In this document: piece by piece, positions 1 to 10,300 of the stretch | How the letters are laid out: each line of letters begins with the position of its first letter | Position numbering within the stretch: position 1 is the stretch's first letter | Assembly (NCBI RefSeq): GCF_900148515.1 | Contig: NZ_FRXN01000003.1 | Span: 352,757-416,756 of the forward strand | Direction: 5' to 3' | Source of the DNA: Algoriphagus zhangzhouensis | GTDB taxonomy: Bacteria; Bacteroidota; Bacteroidia; Cytophagales; Cyclobacteriaceae | Length of the DNA: 64,000 bases | Translations under genes and position numbers: made by a program | The notes under the pieces: generated by a model | What the model was told of the DNA's origin: nothing | Database searches by the model: none | What the model saw: only the letters and a program-made list of their open reading frames with translations

Positions 1-2381
1 GTGTGAGTATTCCAATGTATTTCAGTGTCGAAAATTCATCCACAAGACCAGAATACGATCCGCTAAACCCAGATGTTCCATTTGAATTGGCTTTAGCAAA
101 GTATGAAACAGAGGCCGAAAGAGAACAGTACAGACAAATCGCTCTTGACCAATTGAATCGAAGAAATATCAGTTTTAGCAATGTTAGAAAGCTAAAGCTG
201 AACCCAGAATCTCCATCAAGATTCTATGATTTCAGTAATTTCTCATTCTCTTATTCAGTGGGAACTGTTACCCAAACAAACGCTCAAATACAGCAATATA
301 ATTTTAAAACAAATAAAGGGAATATCACTTATTCATTCCAACCAAAAGCTTTGAGTATACAGCCATTCAAAGGTTCTGAATGGTTGAGTTCACCGCATTT
401 GCAGTTGATAAAAGACTTTAATTTGAATTTATCTCCTACCCTATTAATGGCAAGGTTAGATGTAGATAGAAGGTTCTTGAGATCACAGTACAGAAATGAC
501 CAATTGAGTACTTCTGGAGTAGATCCATTGTTCCAAAAGTCTTTCTTTATGAATAGATTCTACACCGTCAATTGGGATTTAACTCAGAATTTACGAGTGG
601 ATTACTCAGGAACGATCATGGCGGTGGTCGATGAACCAGAAGGTGATTTGGATACAGAGGCAAAACAGGATTCTGTCAGATCCAACTTTTGGAGATTTGG
701 TAGAAAAACAAATTACAATCATAGCGTCAACCTCAATTACACGATACCTTTTGCTAAAATCCCTGTTCTTGACTGGGTGAGAACAGACTATAAATACAAT
801 ACAACATATACTTGGTTGACAGGTGCCATTGGTCAGAAAGATACTCTTGGTAATTCTATTCAAAACACCAGACAACAAGCCCTTACTGGAAAATTTGACC
901 TAATCAGGTTATACAATAAAAACAAAAAGCTAGAAGCATTGAATGCTCCTAAAAGGCCTAGTATTCCAGGGAGGAATTCTGTATCTGCAGAAGATACTAT
1001 AGGAACTCCTTTTAGTAATAAGCTTTTGAAATTCCTGATGATGGTTAAAGAAATCACTTTCAACTACAATGTTGCTGAAGGGACTTTCTTACCAGGATAT
1101 TTACCAAACACTGGACTTCTCGGGATGGATAGAGCCTTTTCAAATCCTGGATTAGCATTTCTATTTGGTAGCCAAGATCCTACAATCAGGAATGAAATGG
1201 CTATGCGAGGTCTAATGGCCCCAAGCACAGAACTAACCCAAACCTTCAGGCAAAACAAATCTGTCAATTTAACATTAGGTGCGTTGGTTAGGCCTGTCCA
1301 AGACTTCACCATTAACCTAAATGCAATCAAACGGGAAACCGGTGACTATAATGAGATATTTAGGAATTCCACAGATAACCCTGGGGAATATATTTCAATC
1401 AGTCCAAATCGAATGATGCAGGCTTATTCAGTCACCACCATCCTGCTTGGAACAAGTTTTTCAAGAGATGATAGTGAAAACAATTCTGCTCTATTTACAG
1501 ATTTTGAAAATAACAGATCCATTATCAAATCCCGGTTGGATGCTTTGAATAACAATGATGGTGAATATGGCATCAATGGACAAGATGTATTGGTTCCGGC
1601 CTTCATAGCTGCATATAGAGGAAAAGATGCCAATTCAGCAAATCTGAATCCGTTCCCTAAAACTCCACTTCCAAACTGGAGATTGAATTATACTGGCTTA
1701 TCCAGGCTGAAGGGAATTAGAGATGTATTCACCAATTTCACAATTTCCCATGGGTATACATCCACCTACGATGCTAGTAACTTCTCAAATTCACTTCAGT
1801 ACCAGCAGGGCTTAGAGCTTTACAATTCCTTACAAAGAACAAGGCTTCCAAATCAAATCAATACCGAGGGGCAATTCATCCCGATTTACATCCTAAATCA
1901 GGTGATTTTGACAGAAAGATTTGCGCCTTTGATAGGTTTGGACCTTTTGACCAAAGACCGATTGAATATTGGCATTATTTATAACAAAGAGAGGTCATTG
2001 GGCTTGAATTTCTCCAATGCTCAAGTAACCGAACAGCGAAGTAATGATTTTGGGTTTGACATTGGTTATATCAAATCTGGAATGAGGATTCCTTTCAAAA
2101 TCCAAGGAAAAGAAACAATCCTAAAGAATGACCTTACCATGAGAATGGGATTGAAAGTCGTGGACACAAGACAGGTACAAAGAAAAATCGAGGAAGGAAG
2201 TACAGTTACCAATGGAAACTTGAATATCCAGTTCCGACCAACCATCGGATATGTAATCAATCAAAACCTAAATCTGACCATTTATTTTGATCGAACAATC
2301 AATGATCCTCGTGTAACGACGGCCTACAAACGTGCTTCTACTTCTTTTGGAGGGCAATTGAGATTTAATTTATCTCAATAG
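1..2381 (+). CDS. sprA: SprA (Sov), T9SS outer-membrane translocon, C-terminal part (5' truncated by window edge)
   Basis: This reading frame is open from the left edge and carries the last ~792 residues of a protein that normally runs to about 2,300-2,500 residues, so the apparent GTG near base 3 is not a real start. The text is rich in Asn, Tyr and aromatic beta-strand patterns and ends in the strand-like GGQLRFNLSQ, as expected for the giant 36-strand barrel of the type IX secretion translocon. SprA exports cargo proteins with C-terminal sorting domains across the outer membrane and supports gliding in motile relatives. The gcvH and VanZ-like genes that follow are a common neighbourhood for sprA in Bacteroidota. 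PorU and PorV, which work with it, lie at 13-17.6 kb. The identification rests on family recall and synteny. Confidence 0.85.
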   Translation, partial: VSIPMYFSVENSSTRPEYDPLNPDVPFELALAKYETEAEREQYRQIALDQLNRRNISFSNVRKLKLNPESPSRFYDFSNFSFSYSVGTVTQTNAQIQQYNFKTNKGNITYSFQPKALSIQPFKGSEWLSSPHLQLIKDFNLNLSPTLLMARLDVDRRFLRSQYRNDQLSTSGVDPLFQKSFFMNRFYTVNWDLTQNLRVDYSGTIMAVVDEPEGDLDTEAKQDSVRSNFWRFGRKTNYNHSVNLNYTIPFAKIPVLDWVRTDYKYNTTYTWLTGAIGQKDTLGNSIQNTRQQALTGKFDLIRLYNKNKKLEALNAPKRPSIPGRNSVSAEDTIGTPFSNKLLKFLMMVKEITFNYNVAEGTFLPGYLPNTGLLGMDRAFSNPGLAFLFGSQDPTIRNEMAMRGLMAPSTELTQTFRQNKSVNLTLGALVRPVQDFTINLNAIKRETGDYNEIFRNSTDNPGEYISISPNRMMQAYSVTTILLGTSFSRDDSENNSALFTDFENNRSIIKSRLDALNNNDGEYGINGQDVLVPAFIAAYRGKDANSANLNPFPKTPLPNWRLNYTGLSRLKGIRDVFTNFTISHGYTSTYDASNFSNSLQYQQGLELYNSLQRTRLPNQINTEGQFIPIYILNQVILTERFAPLIGLDLLTKDRLNIGIIYNKERSLGLNFSNAQVTEQRSNDFGFDIGYIKSGMRIPFKIQGKETILKNDLTMRMGLKVVDTRQVQRKIEEGSTVTNGNLNIQFRPTIGYVINQNLNLTIYFDRTINDPRVTTAYKRASTSFGGQLRFNLSQ

Positions 2382-2405
2382 ATTTTTTATAGATCGGAAT
2401 CATCT

Positions 2406-2413
2406 TATTTTTG
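2406..2413 (+). promoter_or_regulatory. Putative Bacteroidota -7 promoter box before gcvH
   Basis: TATTTTTG matches the Bacteroidota -7 consensus TAnnTTTG and lies 25 nt before the gcvH ATG in the short sprA-gcvH gap. I see no good TTTG -33 box at the usual 19-21 nt upstream, so this is a weak call. Confidence 0.3.
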
Positions 2414-2438
2414 GGCTTCCTTTTAAAAAATAGCAAAC

Positions 2439-2819
2439 ATGAATTTTCCACAGGAATTAAAGTACACCAAAGATCACGAGTGGGTAAAAATTGAAGGCGA
2501 CATCGCAACTATCGGTATTACTGAGTTTGCTCAGGCTGAGTTGGGTGACATCGTTTATGTTGAAGTAGAAACAGTAGGTGAAACCATCGAAACAGGTGAA
2601 GTATTCGGAACTGTTGAAGCTGTAAAGACCGTTTCTGACTTATTCATGCCTCTAAATGGTGAAATTCTTGAGTTCAATGAAGAATTGGAAGGCTCTCCAG
2701 AACTAGTGAACGAATCTCCATATGAGACCGGCTGGATGGTGAAGGTGAAAATTGACGGAGACTTGCCAAGTGATCTATTGAGCAGCGAAGAGTACGCTGA
2801 ATTGGTAGGAAAAGACTAA
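2439..2819 (+). CDS. gcvH: Glycine cleavage system H protein
   Basis: At 126 aa this has the normal size and order of GcvH. The N-terminal [10 protein letters not shown] block is followed by the lipoyl-attachment region EAVKTVSD, where K63 is the expected lipoylated lysine. The C-terminal [13 protein letters not shown] is also typical. The protein shuttles the aminomethyl group between the P, T and L proteins of glycine decarboxylase in the cytoplasm. None of the partner genes (gcvP, gcvT, lpd) is in this window. It begins 57 nt after sprA and a VanZ-like gene follows 6 nt after its stop, so these two are probably co-transcribed. Confidence 0.97.
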   Translation: MNFPQELKYTKDHEWVKIEGDIATIGITEFAQAELGDIVYVEVETVGETIETGEVFGTVEAVKTVSDLFMPLNGEILEFNEELEGSPELVNESPYETGWMVKVKIDGDLPSDLLSSEEYAELVGKD

Positions 2820-2825
2820 TCAATT

Positions 2826-3194
2826 TTGAGGCTATTTCTTAGCATTTCTTGGTCTATCATTTTGGCTTTTGCCATGTTGACTCCCGGAGATCGCTTTCCC
2901 GAAATAGATGCATTCAGTTTTCAGGACAAGGTCATTCATCTGATTTGTTTTGCCCTCCTATCCTATTTATGGTTAGGTGTAGGTAGAAAAAGCAAATCCG
3001 AACCTTGGACCAAAAATAATTTGATAATGTCGGTGGTCTTCATAGGGATTCCATCGGTGGTTTTTGAATTTGCACAACTATATATTCCCAACCGCTCATT
3101 TGATATATATGACCTGATTGTCAATCAAATAGGTGTTTTAACAGGAATATTAGCATATTTTAAGACTCCAACCATCCCTTTCCGCTTGCATTAA
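2826..3194 (+). CDS. VanZ-like family membrane protein
   Basis: A 122-aa hydrophobic protein with about four membrane segments. It carries the VanZ-like signature DKVIHLICFALLSYLWLG after the first helix and PNRSFDIYDLIVNQIG before the last one. The biochemical role of this family is unclear; the name comes from a teicoplanin-resistance accessory protein, and no resistance role is implied here. The start is a TTG six bases after the gcvH stop. No ATG lies before the conserved region, so translational coupling to gcvH is likely. The same gcvH-vanZ order is common in Bacteroidota. Confidence 0.8.
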   Translation: MRLFLSISWSIILAFAMLTPGDRFPEIDAFSFQDKVIHLICFALLSYLWLGVGRKSKSEPWTKNNLIMSVVFIGIPSVVFEFAQLYIPNRSFDIYDLIVNQIGVLTGILAYFKTPTIPFRLH

Positions 3195-3262
3195 TGCATC
3201 ATTATCCTTACAATTGTTAGACTGAAATAGAAAAAAATTAACCTGTATAAACCAAATTCGCA

Positions 3263-3940
3263 ATGGAAGCAAAAAAGACTCCTAGTGCTGATCTAACCAA
3301 AAAGACGGGAATGTTCCTGAACTTAGGTTTGGCAGTGGCAGTAGGCCTTACTCTTGCTGCCTTCGAATGGAAGTCATTTGATGACGGAGCCCTTAAGGAT
3401 CTAGGCATGACAGATGACAACTTTGAAGAGCTGCTGGATATTCCTATTACTGAACAACCACCGCCACCACCACCACCGCCGGTAGAGCAGCCTATCATTC
3501 AGGAAATTCCTGATGAAGTAGAAATTGAAGAAAAAATTGAGGTAAACTTTGACGTTGACGTTAAAGAAGAAACCGTAATCAAAGAGGTAGTTATCGCTGA
3601 AGCTCCAGTAGAAGAAAAAGCAGACGAAATCTTTGATGTGGTAGAAACTCAACCTCAGCCACCAGGTGGCATGTCTGGATGGAACCAATATCTTTCTAAA
3701 AACTTGAAGTACCCTACTCAAGCTAGACGAATGGGTATCGAAGGAACTGTAATCGTGGTTTTCGTAATCAACACTGATGGTTCTATTCAAGATGTTGAAG
3801 TATTGAGAGGTATCGGAGGCGGTTGCGATGAGGAAGCAGTGAAGGTAGTTAAAGAAGCACCTAACTGGGAACCAGGTAAGCAAAGAGGTCGTCCAGTACG
3901 TACTCGTATGAGACTTCCAATCCGATTCAAATTGAGCTAA
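3263..3940 (+). CDS. TonB family energy transducer (first of tandem pair)
   Basis: A 225-aa protein with a short cytoplasmic N terminus, one membrane helix at about residues 17-35, a periplasmic linker with eight consecutive prolines (residues 66-73) and acidic Val/Glu repeats, and a C-terminal TonB domain (about 140-225). Within that domain YPTQARRMGIEGTVIVVF and GGGCDEEAVKVV are diagnostic. TonB proteins pass proton-motive force from ExbB/ExbD to outer-membrane TonB-dependent receptors; exbBD are not here. A strong terminator follows, so it forms its own transcription unit. It is closely similar to the next gene, suggesting local duplication. Confidence 0.92.
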   Translation: MEAKKTPSADLTKKTGMFLNLGLAVAVGLTLAAFEWKSFDDGALKDLGMTDDNFEELLDIPITEQPPPPPPPPVEQPIIQEIPDEVEIEEKIEVNFDVDVKEETVIKEVVIAEAPVEEKADEIFDVVETQPQPPGGMSGWNQYLSKNLKYPTQARRMGIEGTVIVVFVINTDGSIQDVEVLRGIGGGCDEEAVKVVKEAPNWEPGKQRGRPVRTRMRLPIRFKLS

Positions 3941-3962
3941 TTAATCCTAGCGATATAATGAA

Positions 3963-3989
3963 AGCCCCGAAAAATTCGGGGCTTTTTTT
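3963..3989 (+). terminator. Rho-independent terminator after first tonB
   Basis: A 9-bp stem (AGCCCCGAA / TTCGGGGCT) with an AAA loop is followed by a run of T residues, 22 nt after the stop codon. Confidence 0.9.
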
Positions 3990-4112
3990 ATGTCTAATCC
4001 AGAAATCCATTGACAACTTTTAACATAGTTAACATCCGTTAATTAACAGATTTTCAGACAATTACTAGGTAATTTCTATGGTAAATGATTTAAAACCTAA
4101 TCTAATAACACC

Positions 4113-4784
4113 ATGGAAACCAAAAAATACCCTAAGGCAGACCTAAAGAAATGGTCAGGAACTCTCATGAACTTAGGCTTAGCCACAAGCATTGGAATTT
4201 CACTAGTAGCCTTTGAATGGAAAAGCTATTCAGAAGGACCATTAAAGGAAATTTCTGCAAGCCAACAACAATGGGATGACTTAGACGTCCCTATTTCAAT
4301 TCAGGCCCCTCCAACGAAACCTATTGAAGTAGCTCCTGTAATTATCCAAAAGCCTGATGAAATCGAAATAGATGATATGGATTTCAATATTGATGTAAAT
4401 ACAAGCGAGACAACTGAAATACCTGTAGTGGTATTGGTGGATAGTCCTCCCATTGAGGAAGACCCAGATGAAATAGTGGATTTCACCGAGGTCCAAGCTT
4501 CATTTAAAGGAGGAATGGAGGCTTGGTATGAATACTTGAGAAAAAATCTTAAATACCCATCTCAGGCAAGAAGAATGGGGACCGAGGGCACTGTCCTAGT
4601 CCGCTTTGTAGTAAATAAAGATGGATCTGTTCAGGATGTGGAATTACTCCGAACCATTGGAGGAGGATGTGATGAGGAAGCAATGAAAGTTATCCAAAAC
4701 TCTCCCGCATGGAACCCCGGAAAAATGAGAGGAATACCTGTTCGATCAAGGCAAGTAATACCCATAAAATTCAAATTAAACTAA
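4113..4784 (+). CDS. TonB family energy transducer (second of tandem pair)
   Basis: A 223-aa paralogue of the preceding gene with the same layout: N-terminal KADLKKWSG and one membrane helix, an acidic linker with fewer prolines (APPTKPIEVAP), and a C-terminal TonB domain with YPSQARRMGTEGTVLVRFVV and GGGCDEEAMKVI. The N-terminal 40 residues and the C-terminal 90 residues match the first copy closely; the linker has diverged most. It has its own 172-nt upstream region and its own terminator, so the two copies can be expressed separately. Each may serve different receptors or conditions, which is inference. Confidence 0.92.
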   Translation: METKKYPKADLKKWSGTLMNLGLATSIGISLVAFEWKSYSEGPLKEISASQQQWDDLDVPISIQAPPTKPIEVAPVIIQKPDEIEIDDMDFNIDVNTSETTEIPVVVLVDSPPIEEDPDEIVDFTEVQASFKGGMEAWYEYLRKNLKYPSQARRMGTEGTVLVRFVVNKDGSVQDVELLRTIGGGCDEEAMKVIQNSPAWNPGKMRGIPVRSRQVIPIKFKLN

Positions 4785-4787
4785 GAG

Positions 4788-4809
4788 AAAGGGCTTCGGC
4801 CCTTTTTTT
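4788..4809 (+). terminator. Terminator with UUCG tetraloop after second tonB
   Basis: AAAGGGC-TTCG-GCCCTTT followed by T residues. The loop is the extra-stable C(UUCG)G tetraloop. It starts a few bases after the stop codon. Confidence 0.9.
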
Positions 4810-4883
4810 ATTATCCAAGTTTTGATAATTGGCTAAATCTTCTCCTTAGAATGCTTTATTTTAAACCCATCAACCCTTTATCT

Positions 4884-6443
4884 ATGAAAAAGCTTCTTTT
4901 AATTATTTGTTTAATCGGCTTCTTTTCCTGCACTGAGGAATCTTATGACATTATCATTTTGAACGGAACTGTATTTGACGGTACTGGAAGTGATGGTCAA
5001 CAGACGGATATAGGAATCATTGGTGATAGAATTACCAAAATTGGAGACTTATCGAAGGCAAATGCCAAAATAACAATTGATGCTTCTGGAAAGGCGGTTA
5101 GTCCGGGCTTTATAGATATGCATACTCATCTGGAACCTATCATGGAGATGCCTGAGGCAGAGAGCCTGGTAAGACAAGGAGCCACTTTAGCTCTAGGAGG
5201 ACCAGATGGAAGTAGTCCCTGGCCTTTTGGCGAGTATTTGGATTCTTTGGAGAGAAAGGGAGTTGGCCCCAATCTAGCCTATTTGGTAGGACACAATACC
5301 ATCAGGAGGACTGTCATGGGAAATGAGGATAGAGCTCCAAGCTCTCAAGAATTAGACACCATGAAATTCTATGTCCAAAAGGCAATGGATGAAGGAGCAT
5401 ATGGGATTTCAACAGGCTTGAAGTATTTACCAGGGACCTTTGCTAAGCGTGATGAAGTAGTGGAACTTTCTAAAATTGCTTCTGAGCAAGGTGGAATATA
5501 TACCTCTCATTTAAGAGAGGAAGGATTAGGATTAATCGATGCAGTAAAGGAGGCGATTCTAATTTCTAAAGAGGCAAATATCCCAGTCGTTTTAACCCAC
5601 CATAAAGCAATTGGAGTCAAAATGTGGGGTGCAAGTTCTCAGACATTGGCATTGGTTGACTCTGCAAGAAATGCTGGCTTAGACATCATGATGGACCAAT
5701 ATCCATACACTGCCAGTCACACTGGAATTTCTGTATTGATTCCTAGTTGGGCCCTCGAAGGGACAGAATTTGCTGAAAGGGTAAGTAACCCTTCGTTAAG
5801 AGATAGCATCAAAGCGGGCATTGTATTCAATATACTCAACGACAGAGGCGGAAGTGACTTAAGACGAATTCAATTCTCCAGAGTATCCTGGAAAAAAGAA
5901 TTAGAAGGAAAAACTCTTCATGATTGGGCAATTCTGGAAGGTTTAGAACCAACCGTAGAAAATGGAGCTGACTTGGTCATTCAAGCTCAATTAAATGGAG
6001 GAACCGGAACAATCTATCATGCTATTGATGCTGGAGACGTGGCAAATATCATGAAACACCCAATGACCATGACCGGCTCAGATGGGAGGCTTTCCCGACC
6101 TGGCGAAGGACATCCTCATCCAAGAGCATACGGTACTTTCCCACGGGTTTTAGGATATTACGTCCGACAAGAAAAAGTATTAGACCTTCCTACCGCTATT
6201 CATAAAATGACTGGGCTTTCGGCCCAAAGATTAGGAATTTCTGATCGAGGCATCATCAAAGAAGGCTCCTATGCAGACATTACCATTTTCGACCCTGAAA
6301 CAATCATTGACCAATCTACTTTTACAGATCCTCATCAATATCCTCTAGGAATAGACTATGTGATCATCAATGGGAAACTGGCTGTAGAGAAGGGGGAATT
6401 TAAAAATATCCGACCAGGGAAAATTCTTCGCAAGAATCAATAA
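4884..6443 (+). CDS. N-acyl-D-amino-acid deacylase-like amidohydrolase, lipoprotein
   Basis: About 519 aa from the chosen ATG. The frame is open 33 nt further upstream, but the ATG at 4884 gives a clean lipoprotein signal, MKKLLLIICLIGFFSC, with the lipid-anchored Cys at the end. The metal-dependent amidohydrolase core shows DMHTHLEP, YTSHLREEG, THHKAIG and TGSDGRLS, followed by the beta-sandwich end IKEGSYADITIFDPE and YVIINGKLAVEKGEF. This pattern fits the N-acyl-D-amino-acid deacylase/dihydroorotase-like branch, which removes acyl groups from N-acylated amino acids. The enzyme probably sits in the envelope and scavenges modified amino acids or peptides; the exact substrate cannot be read from sequence. 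Confidence 0.85.
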   Translation: MKKLLLIICLIGFFSCTEESYDIIILNGTVFDGTGSDGQQTDIGIIGDRITKIGDLSKANAKITIDASGKAVSPGFIDMHTHLEPIMEMPEAESLVRQGATLALGGPDGSSPWPFGEYLDSLERKGVGPNLAYLVGHNTIRRTVMGNEDRAPSSQELDTMKFYVQKAMDEGAYGISTGLKYLPGTFAKRDEVVELSKIASEQGGIYTSHLREEGLGLIDAVKEAILISKEANIPVVLTHHKAIGVKMWGASSQTLALVDSARNAGLDIMMDQYPYTASHTGISVLIPSWALEGTEFAERVSNPSLRDSIKAGIVFNILNDRGGSDLRRIQFSRVSWKKELEGKTLHDWAILEGLEPTVENGADLVIQAQLNGGTGTIYHAIDAGDVANIMKHPMTMTGSDGRLSRPGEGHPHPRAYGTFPRVLGYYVRQEKVLDLPTAIHKMTGLSAQRLGISDRGIIKEGSYADITIFDPETIIDQSTFTDPHQYPLGIDYVIINGKLAVEKGEFKNIRPGKILRKNQ

Positions 6444-6473
6444 AAAAAGGGGCTAAAGCCCCTTTCTGTTTTA
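6442..6473. terminator. Bidirectional terminator between deacylase and yicC
   Basis: AAAAAAAGGGGC-TAAA-GCCCCTTTCTGTTTT has A and T tracts on both sides of a GC-rich stem. It serves the converging genes on both strands; the minus-strand gene ends within it. Confidence 0.85.
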
Positions 6474-7352
6474 TAGAACGTTCATTGATTGTTCTTTGAT
6501 TTTTTCAAGTTCATCTTTCATGAGAATCACATGCCTTTGGATACCTGCATCATTTGCTTTTGACCCAATTGTGTTGATTTCTCTTCCTATTTCCTGACTG
6601 ATAAAGCCCAACTTTTTCCCTTGATTGGATTCCTCAGCCAAACATTTTTTGAAATATTTCAAGTGAGTATCTAATCGAACAATCTCTTCTGTGATATCCA
6701 ACTTTTCGAAATAATAGATTAATTCTTGCTCGAATCGATTAGCATCAAAGGAATTTTCATCCAACCACTCTTGAAAATGATTTTTGATTCTGGATTGAAT
6801 TCTTTCTTTTCTCGCTCCTTCATCAGCTTTTACACTTTCCAATCCTCCAGCAATGGTTGAGATATTTTCCAATAACTTCTCTTCCAACACTTTACCTTCA
6901 TCAACTCTGAAATCATTACACTTTTTGACAGCTTCTGTAATTACTTTCTTCACCAATTCCCATTCAGCCTCTGTGTCTCCTTGTTCAGTATTTGTATTTG
7001 TAATTACCGAAGGGGCCTGTAAAGCCAATTTAAATAGCTCTGAGGGACTATCTCCCACTTGCTTTGCCAAAGCTGCAAACTTACCATAATACGCCTGAAA
7101 CAGCTCTTCATTGATGGTCACGGGGATATCTGAAGACTTCTTTGCTAGAAACTCAATAGATAAACTAACCTTGCCACGCTCCAAAATGGACTGAACCAGG
7201 TTTCTTATTTCTAATTCTTTATCTGAAAATTGTCTTGGACTGCGAATTGATAAATCCAAAAATTTGGAGTTAAGAGTCTTCACTTCAACGTGAATCATAA
7301 ACTCCTCATTTTCCCATCCGGCATTTCCGAAGCCGGTCATTGATTTAATCAT
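6471..7352 (-). CDS. yicC: YicC/YloC family endoribonuclease
   Basis: A 293-aa protein that begins with the family hallmark MIKSMTGFGNA and ends with VILMKDELEKIKEQSMNVL. The middle holds EQELIYYFEKLDITEEIVRL and the QEIGREINTIGSKA block, both strongly conserved in YicC. Family members are reported to act as endoribonucleases in RNA turnover; the founding E. coli phenotype concerns stationary-phase growth. It sits 11 nt after the large minus-strand envelope gene upstream and probably shares its transcript. Length and termini agree with a complete gene. Confidence 0.93.
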   Translation of the reverse strand: MIKSMTGFGNAGWENEEFMIHVEVKTLNSKFLDLSIRSPRQFSDKELEIRNLVQSILERGKVSLSIEFLAKKSSDIPVTINEELFQAYYGKFAALAKQVGDSPSELFKLALQAPSVITNTNTEQGDTEAEWELVKKVITEAVKKCNDFRVDEGKVLEEKLLENISTIAGGLESVKADEGARKERIQSRIKNHFQEWLDENSFDANRFEQELIYYFEKLDITEEIVRLDTHLKYFKKCLAEESNQGKKLGFISQEIGREINTIGSKANDAGIQRHVILMKDELEKIKEQSMNVL

Positions 7353-7363
7353 GCTTTGTTTTT

Positions 7364-10300
7364 TTAGAAATTATAGCCCAAAGTTACATAGAACTTCAAA
7401 TCTTCCGCCTCATAATTTCTAATTGGTCGGGCTACATCAAATTTCACGTAATAATTCAGCAAAACAGTTCTTAATCCCGCACCATAACTTTGAAGCCAAG
7501 GGTTGTTGAAATTATTCAAAACAATGGTAAATGGTGAGCCTTCTGTGTTGATTACCTCTGTATTTTGATCATTTACTCGTTCCCAAGGAGCTGACTCGTC
7601 CCATGCAGATCCGATGTCATAGAAACCTACCAGTTGGAAGTTCCGAATGAAGTTGGAAGTGATATTGCCTCTAGTTAAATAAGAGAAAACAGGAATTCTC
7701 AACTCAGTGGTGAAAGTAATTACATTATTCCCTCTAATTTCATCATAATCATACCCCCTCAAGTCCATAAAGTCTGCGAATAGAATATTTGAGTTTTCTA
7801 CGCCTGTTGGGTTTCTAACTGGAGAAGACTCAGGCCTATTTGATGGAGGATTATAAAACTCGTTGAACAGCCAGTTATCCATCCCTCCTACTAAGTAGGT
7901 TTGAGGATTTTTCCCAAAGAAGGAACCAGCATATAATTTAGAAGCTAAGACAATATTCTTATGGATTACCTGATAGTTCCTGAAGTCTAGATAGAAATTA
8001 CTAAAACTTCTATCGGCATGATTTAGTCCTTGATAATGAACAAAGCCTACCTTCCCTTTGAAACCAGTTTGGGAGTAAAGGCCAATTTGGCGGGTCTTAT
8101 CAAAAACCAATTCAGCTTTTGCTCCTCCGTAATTCACATCGTATCGGTTCTCTTCCGGAACTTGTCCCAAAATCAAAGAATCAGGATTCAAATTGAAATA
8201 TTGAGATTTTGCAAGGAAAGGAGCAACTGTAAAACGAGCATTTACATTGAAAGGGTAAGAAACTCCAGCTTCGACTTTTGTTAAGACATATTTTTGGAAA
8301 GTGATGTCTCCCTCAGATATCCTGATAGTTTTTCTATCAAATCTACCTCTGAAATCCAATCTGCCTGGCAGATACTCATATTCAAAATACAAATCTCCAC
8401 CAGATCTAAAATCCAAAGCAGTGGTTACGCCTCCTTGAAATGAATGATTGTCCAAAAGGTCAGTCATCTTTCCCTGAAGGCTAATTCCAAATCCTCTCAA
8501 AGGATCTACAATAAATCGGGTATTGATATTATTGGTAAAGAACTGAGGTTCCATTCTTCTTGGTCCAACCACTCGTTTTTGCAAACCTTGTTTTCTAAAG
8601 CTTTCAAGAAGATTGATTTTATTTTCTTGACCTGCAGTAGAAGCCTGTTGACGATTAGGTACATTTTTAGGAAGTGTATCGAACGTATAATTCTCCGTAT
8701 TGATTCCATTCCTGTTTTGGAACTTTAAACGATCCAAGTTGATGGAAGTGGTTTTGTTATTAGCAGTCGTATCGATCTGAACCTGATTTTCTTCTTTATT
8801 AGCTTGAGTTGGAAGTGATTCACCTCCCCTTTCGGCAGGTTCTTTTTGAGCCTCCTCCATTACTCTTCTAGCAGCGATTCTTTCATTCAAGCTTTTAGCT
8901 TGCTCCAATTGAACTCTCGGAGTACTTGGAGTGAATTGATCGGCTCCACTATAATTTTGCAAAATCAAGAAGCTTTCTTTTCCATCTCTAACAGAGAAAG
9001 CGATCTTATTCATTCTTGAATTCACATCGAAGGACTCCAAACTTAAATTATAACCGGAGATTTGGCTGGTAACCTGACTTCCAACAGTCATTCTCATCAG
9101 ATTATTAATACCACTTAAATCACTAAGGTAGATCACCGAATTGGAGTTGACTTTCCGAGGCCTCATATTTTTACTAGAGGCATTGGTTAACCTAGATATT
9201 CGAAGAGTATCCCGATTTTCTATCAAAAACAGGTTGTAACTATCCTGAAACTTTTCCAGGCTTTCTTGATTCTTTGTAGAATCTACCTCATCTGTATAAT
9301 TGGTGGAGTAAATGATAGTAGAATCATTTAAAAACATCGGAGTAAGATCATCAAACTCATCGTTTGTCAACCTTCTTCCTTGACCTCTTGTATTGAGGGT
9401 ATAGATATCAGTTTTACCATTAGAAATGGCTGATAAAACCATATTTTTTCCAGTGCTATTGAAGTCAAGACTTAGAATCTCTGTAATATTTCTTAAGAAG
9501 ATTTTGTCTTGATTGCTACCATCAATAGATCTCAATCTAAGAGTAGTAATTCCTCTTTTAAAAGAAGCTATCGCCAAATTTGCCGAATCCCGCCATGCTA
9601 TCACCGGGGCTCTGAAATTCGGGTTCTGATCCTCATAAACCGCGCCTCCTTGCATCAAGGTTCTTTCATTGCCAGAGCTTATTTCTCGTATCTGAACCTT
9701 ATACTTACCTCCATTATTGATCACATATGCCAGGTTCAATCCATCTGGGCTGAATTTGATATCATTGATCACACCAATAACTCGTTTTGAGGTCTCAGCT
9801 ATAGCACTACCACGATCGATATCTCTAAAGTTTTGAGTTACCTGCTGATTGATAGTTAGATAATACTTTTTCCAATCATCTGTAAAAGTCTTATAATTCA
9901 ACCCAACGGTATTGGCTATACTGTTTTCCTCATTTCTATTGATTCGAGAAAGATTCAGAATACTTGAAATATATCTTCTGCCGTACCTCTCTGCGATGTA
10001 GTTCCAAACAGATTGTCCTACCAAAGCCGCTTCAAGGGATTTGAGCTTTAAGATTTTGGGATTTTCATCCTCTTTTAAATAGTGACGGATGTAATCATCC
10101 ATTTGCATACTCCAGCCTTTGGCTAGGTAAAGAGCAATACCATCTACATACCAATCAGGAAAGCCATTCATTAAATTGGACTGGAATGCATCTGCAACAG
10201 AAGCTCCATAAAGCATCTCTTGAATAATCACTTTGGAGGTTCCGTATATAAGATCTTCTTTGAAAAGATCCATTTCCCCTTTGAAGGCCACCTCTGCAAT

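Noticed and set aside
3460..3486. CCA/CCG triplet run that could be called a microsatellite
   Set aside because: It encodes the proline stretch of a TonB linker and needs no other explanation.
3401..3883. Long minus-strand reading frame opposite the first tonB gene
   Set aside because: It mirrors the proline- and acid-rich linker (yielding odd Trp and Phe runs), has no family features, and the plus strand is clearly coding.
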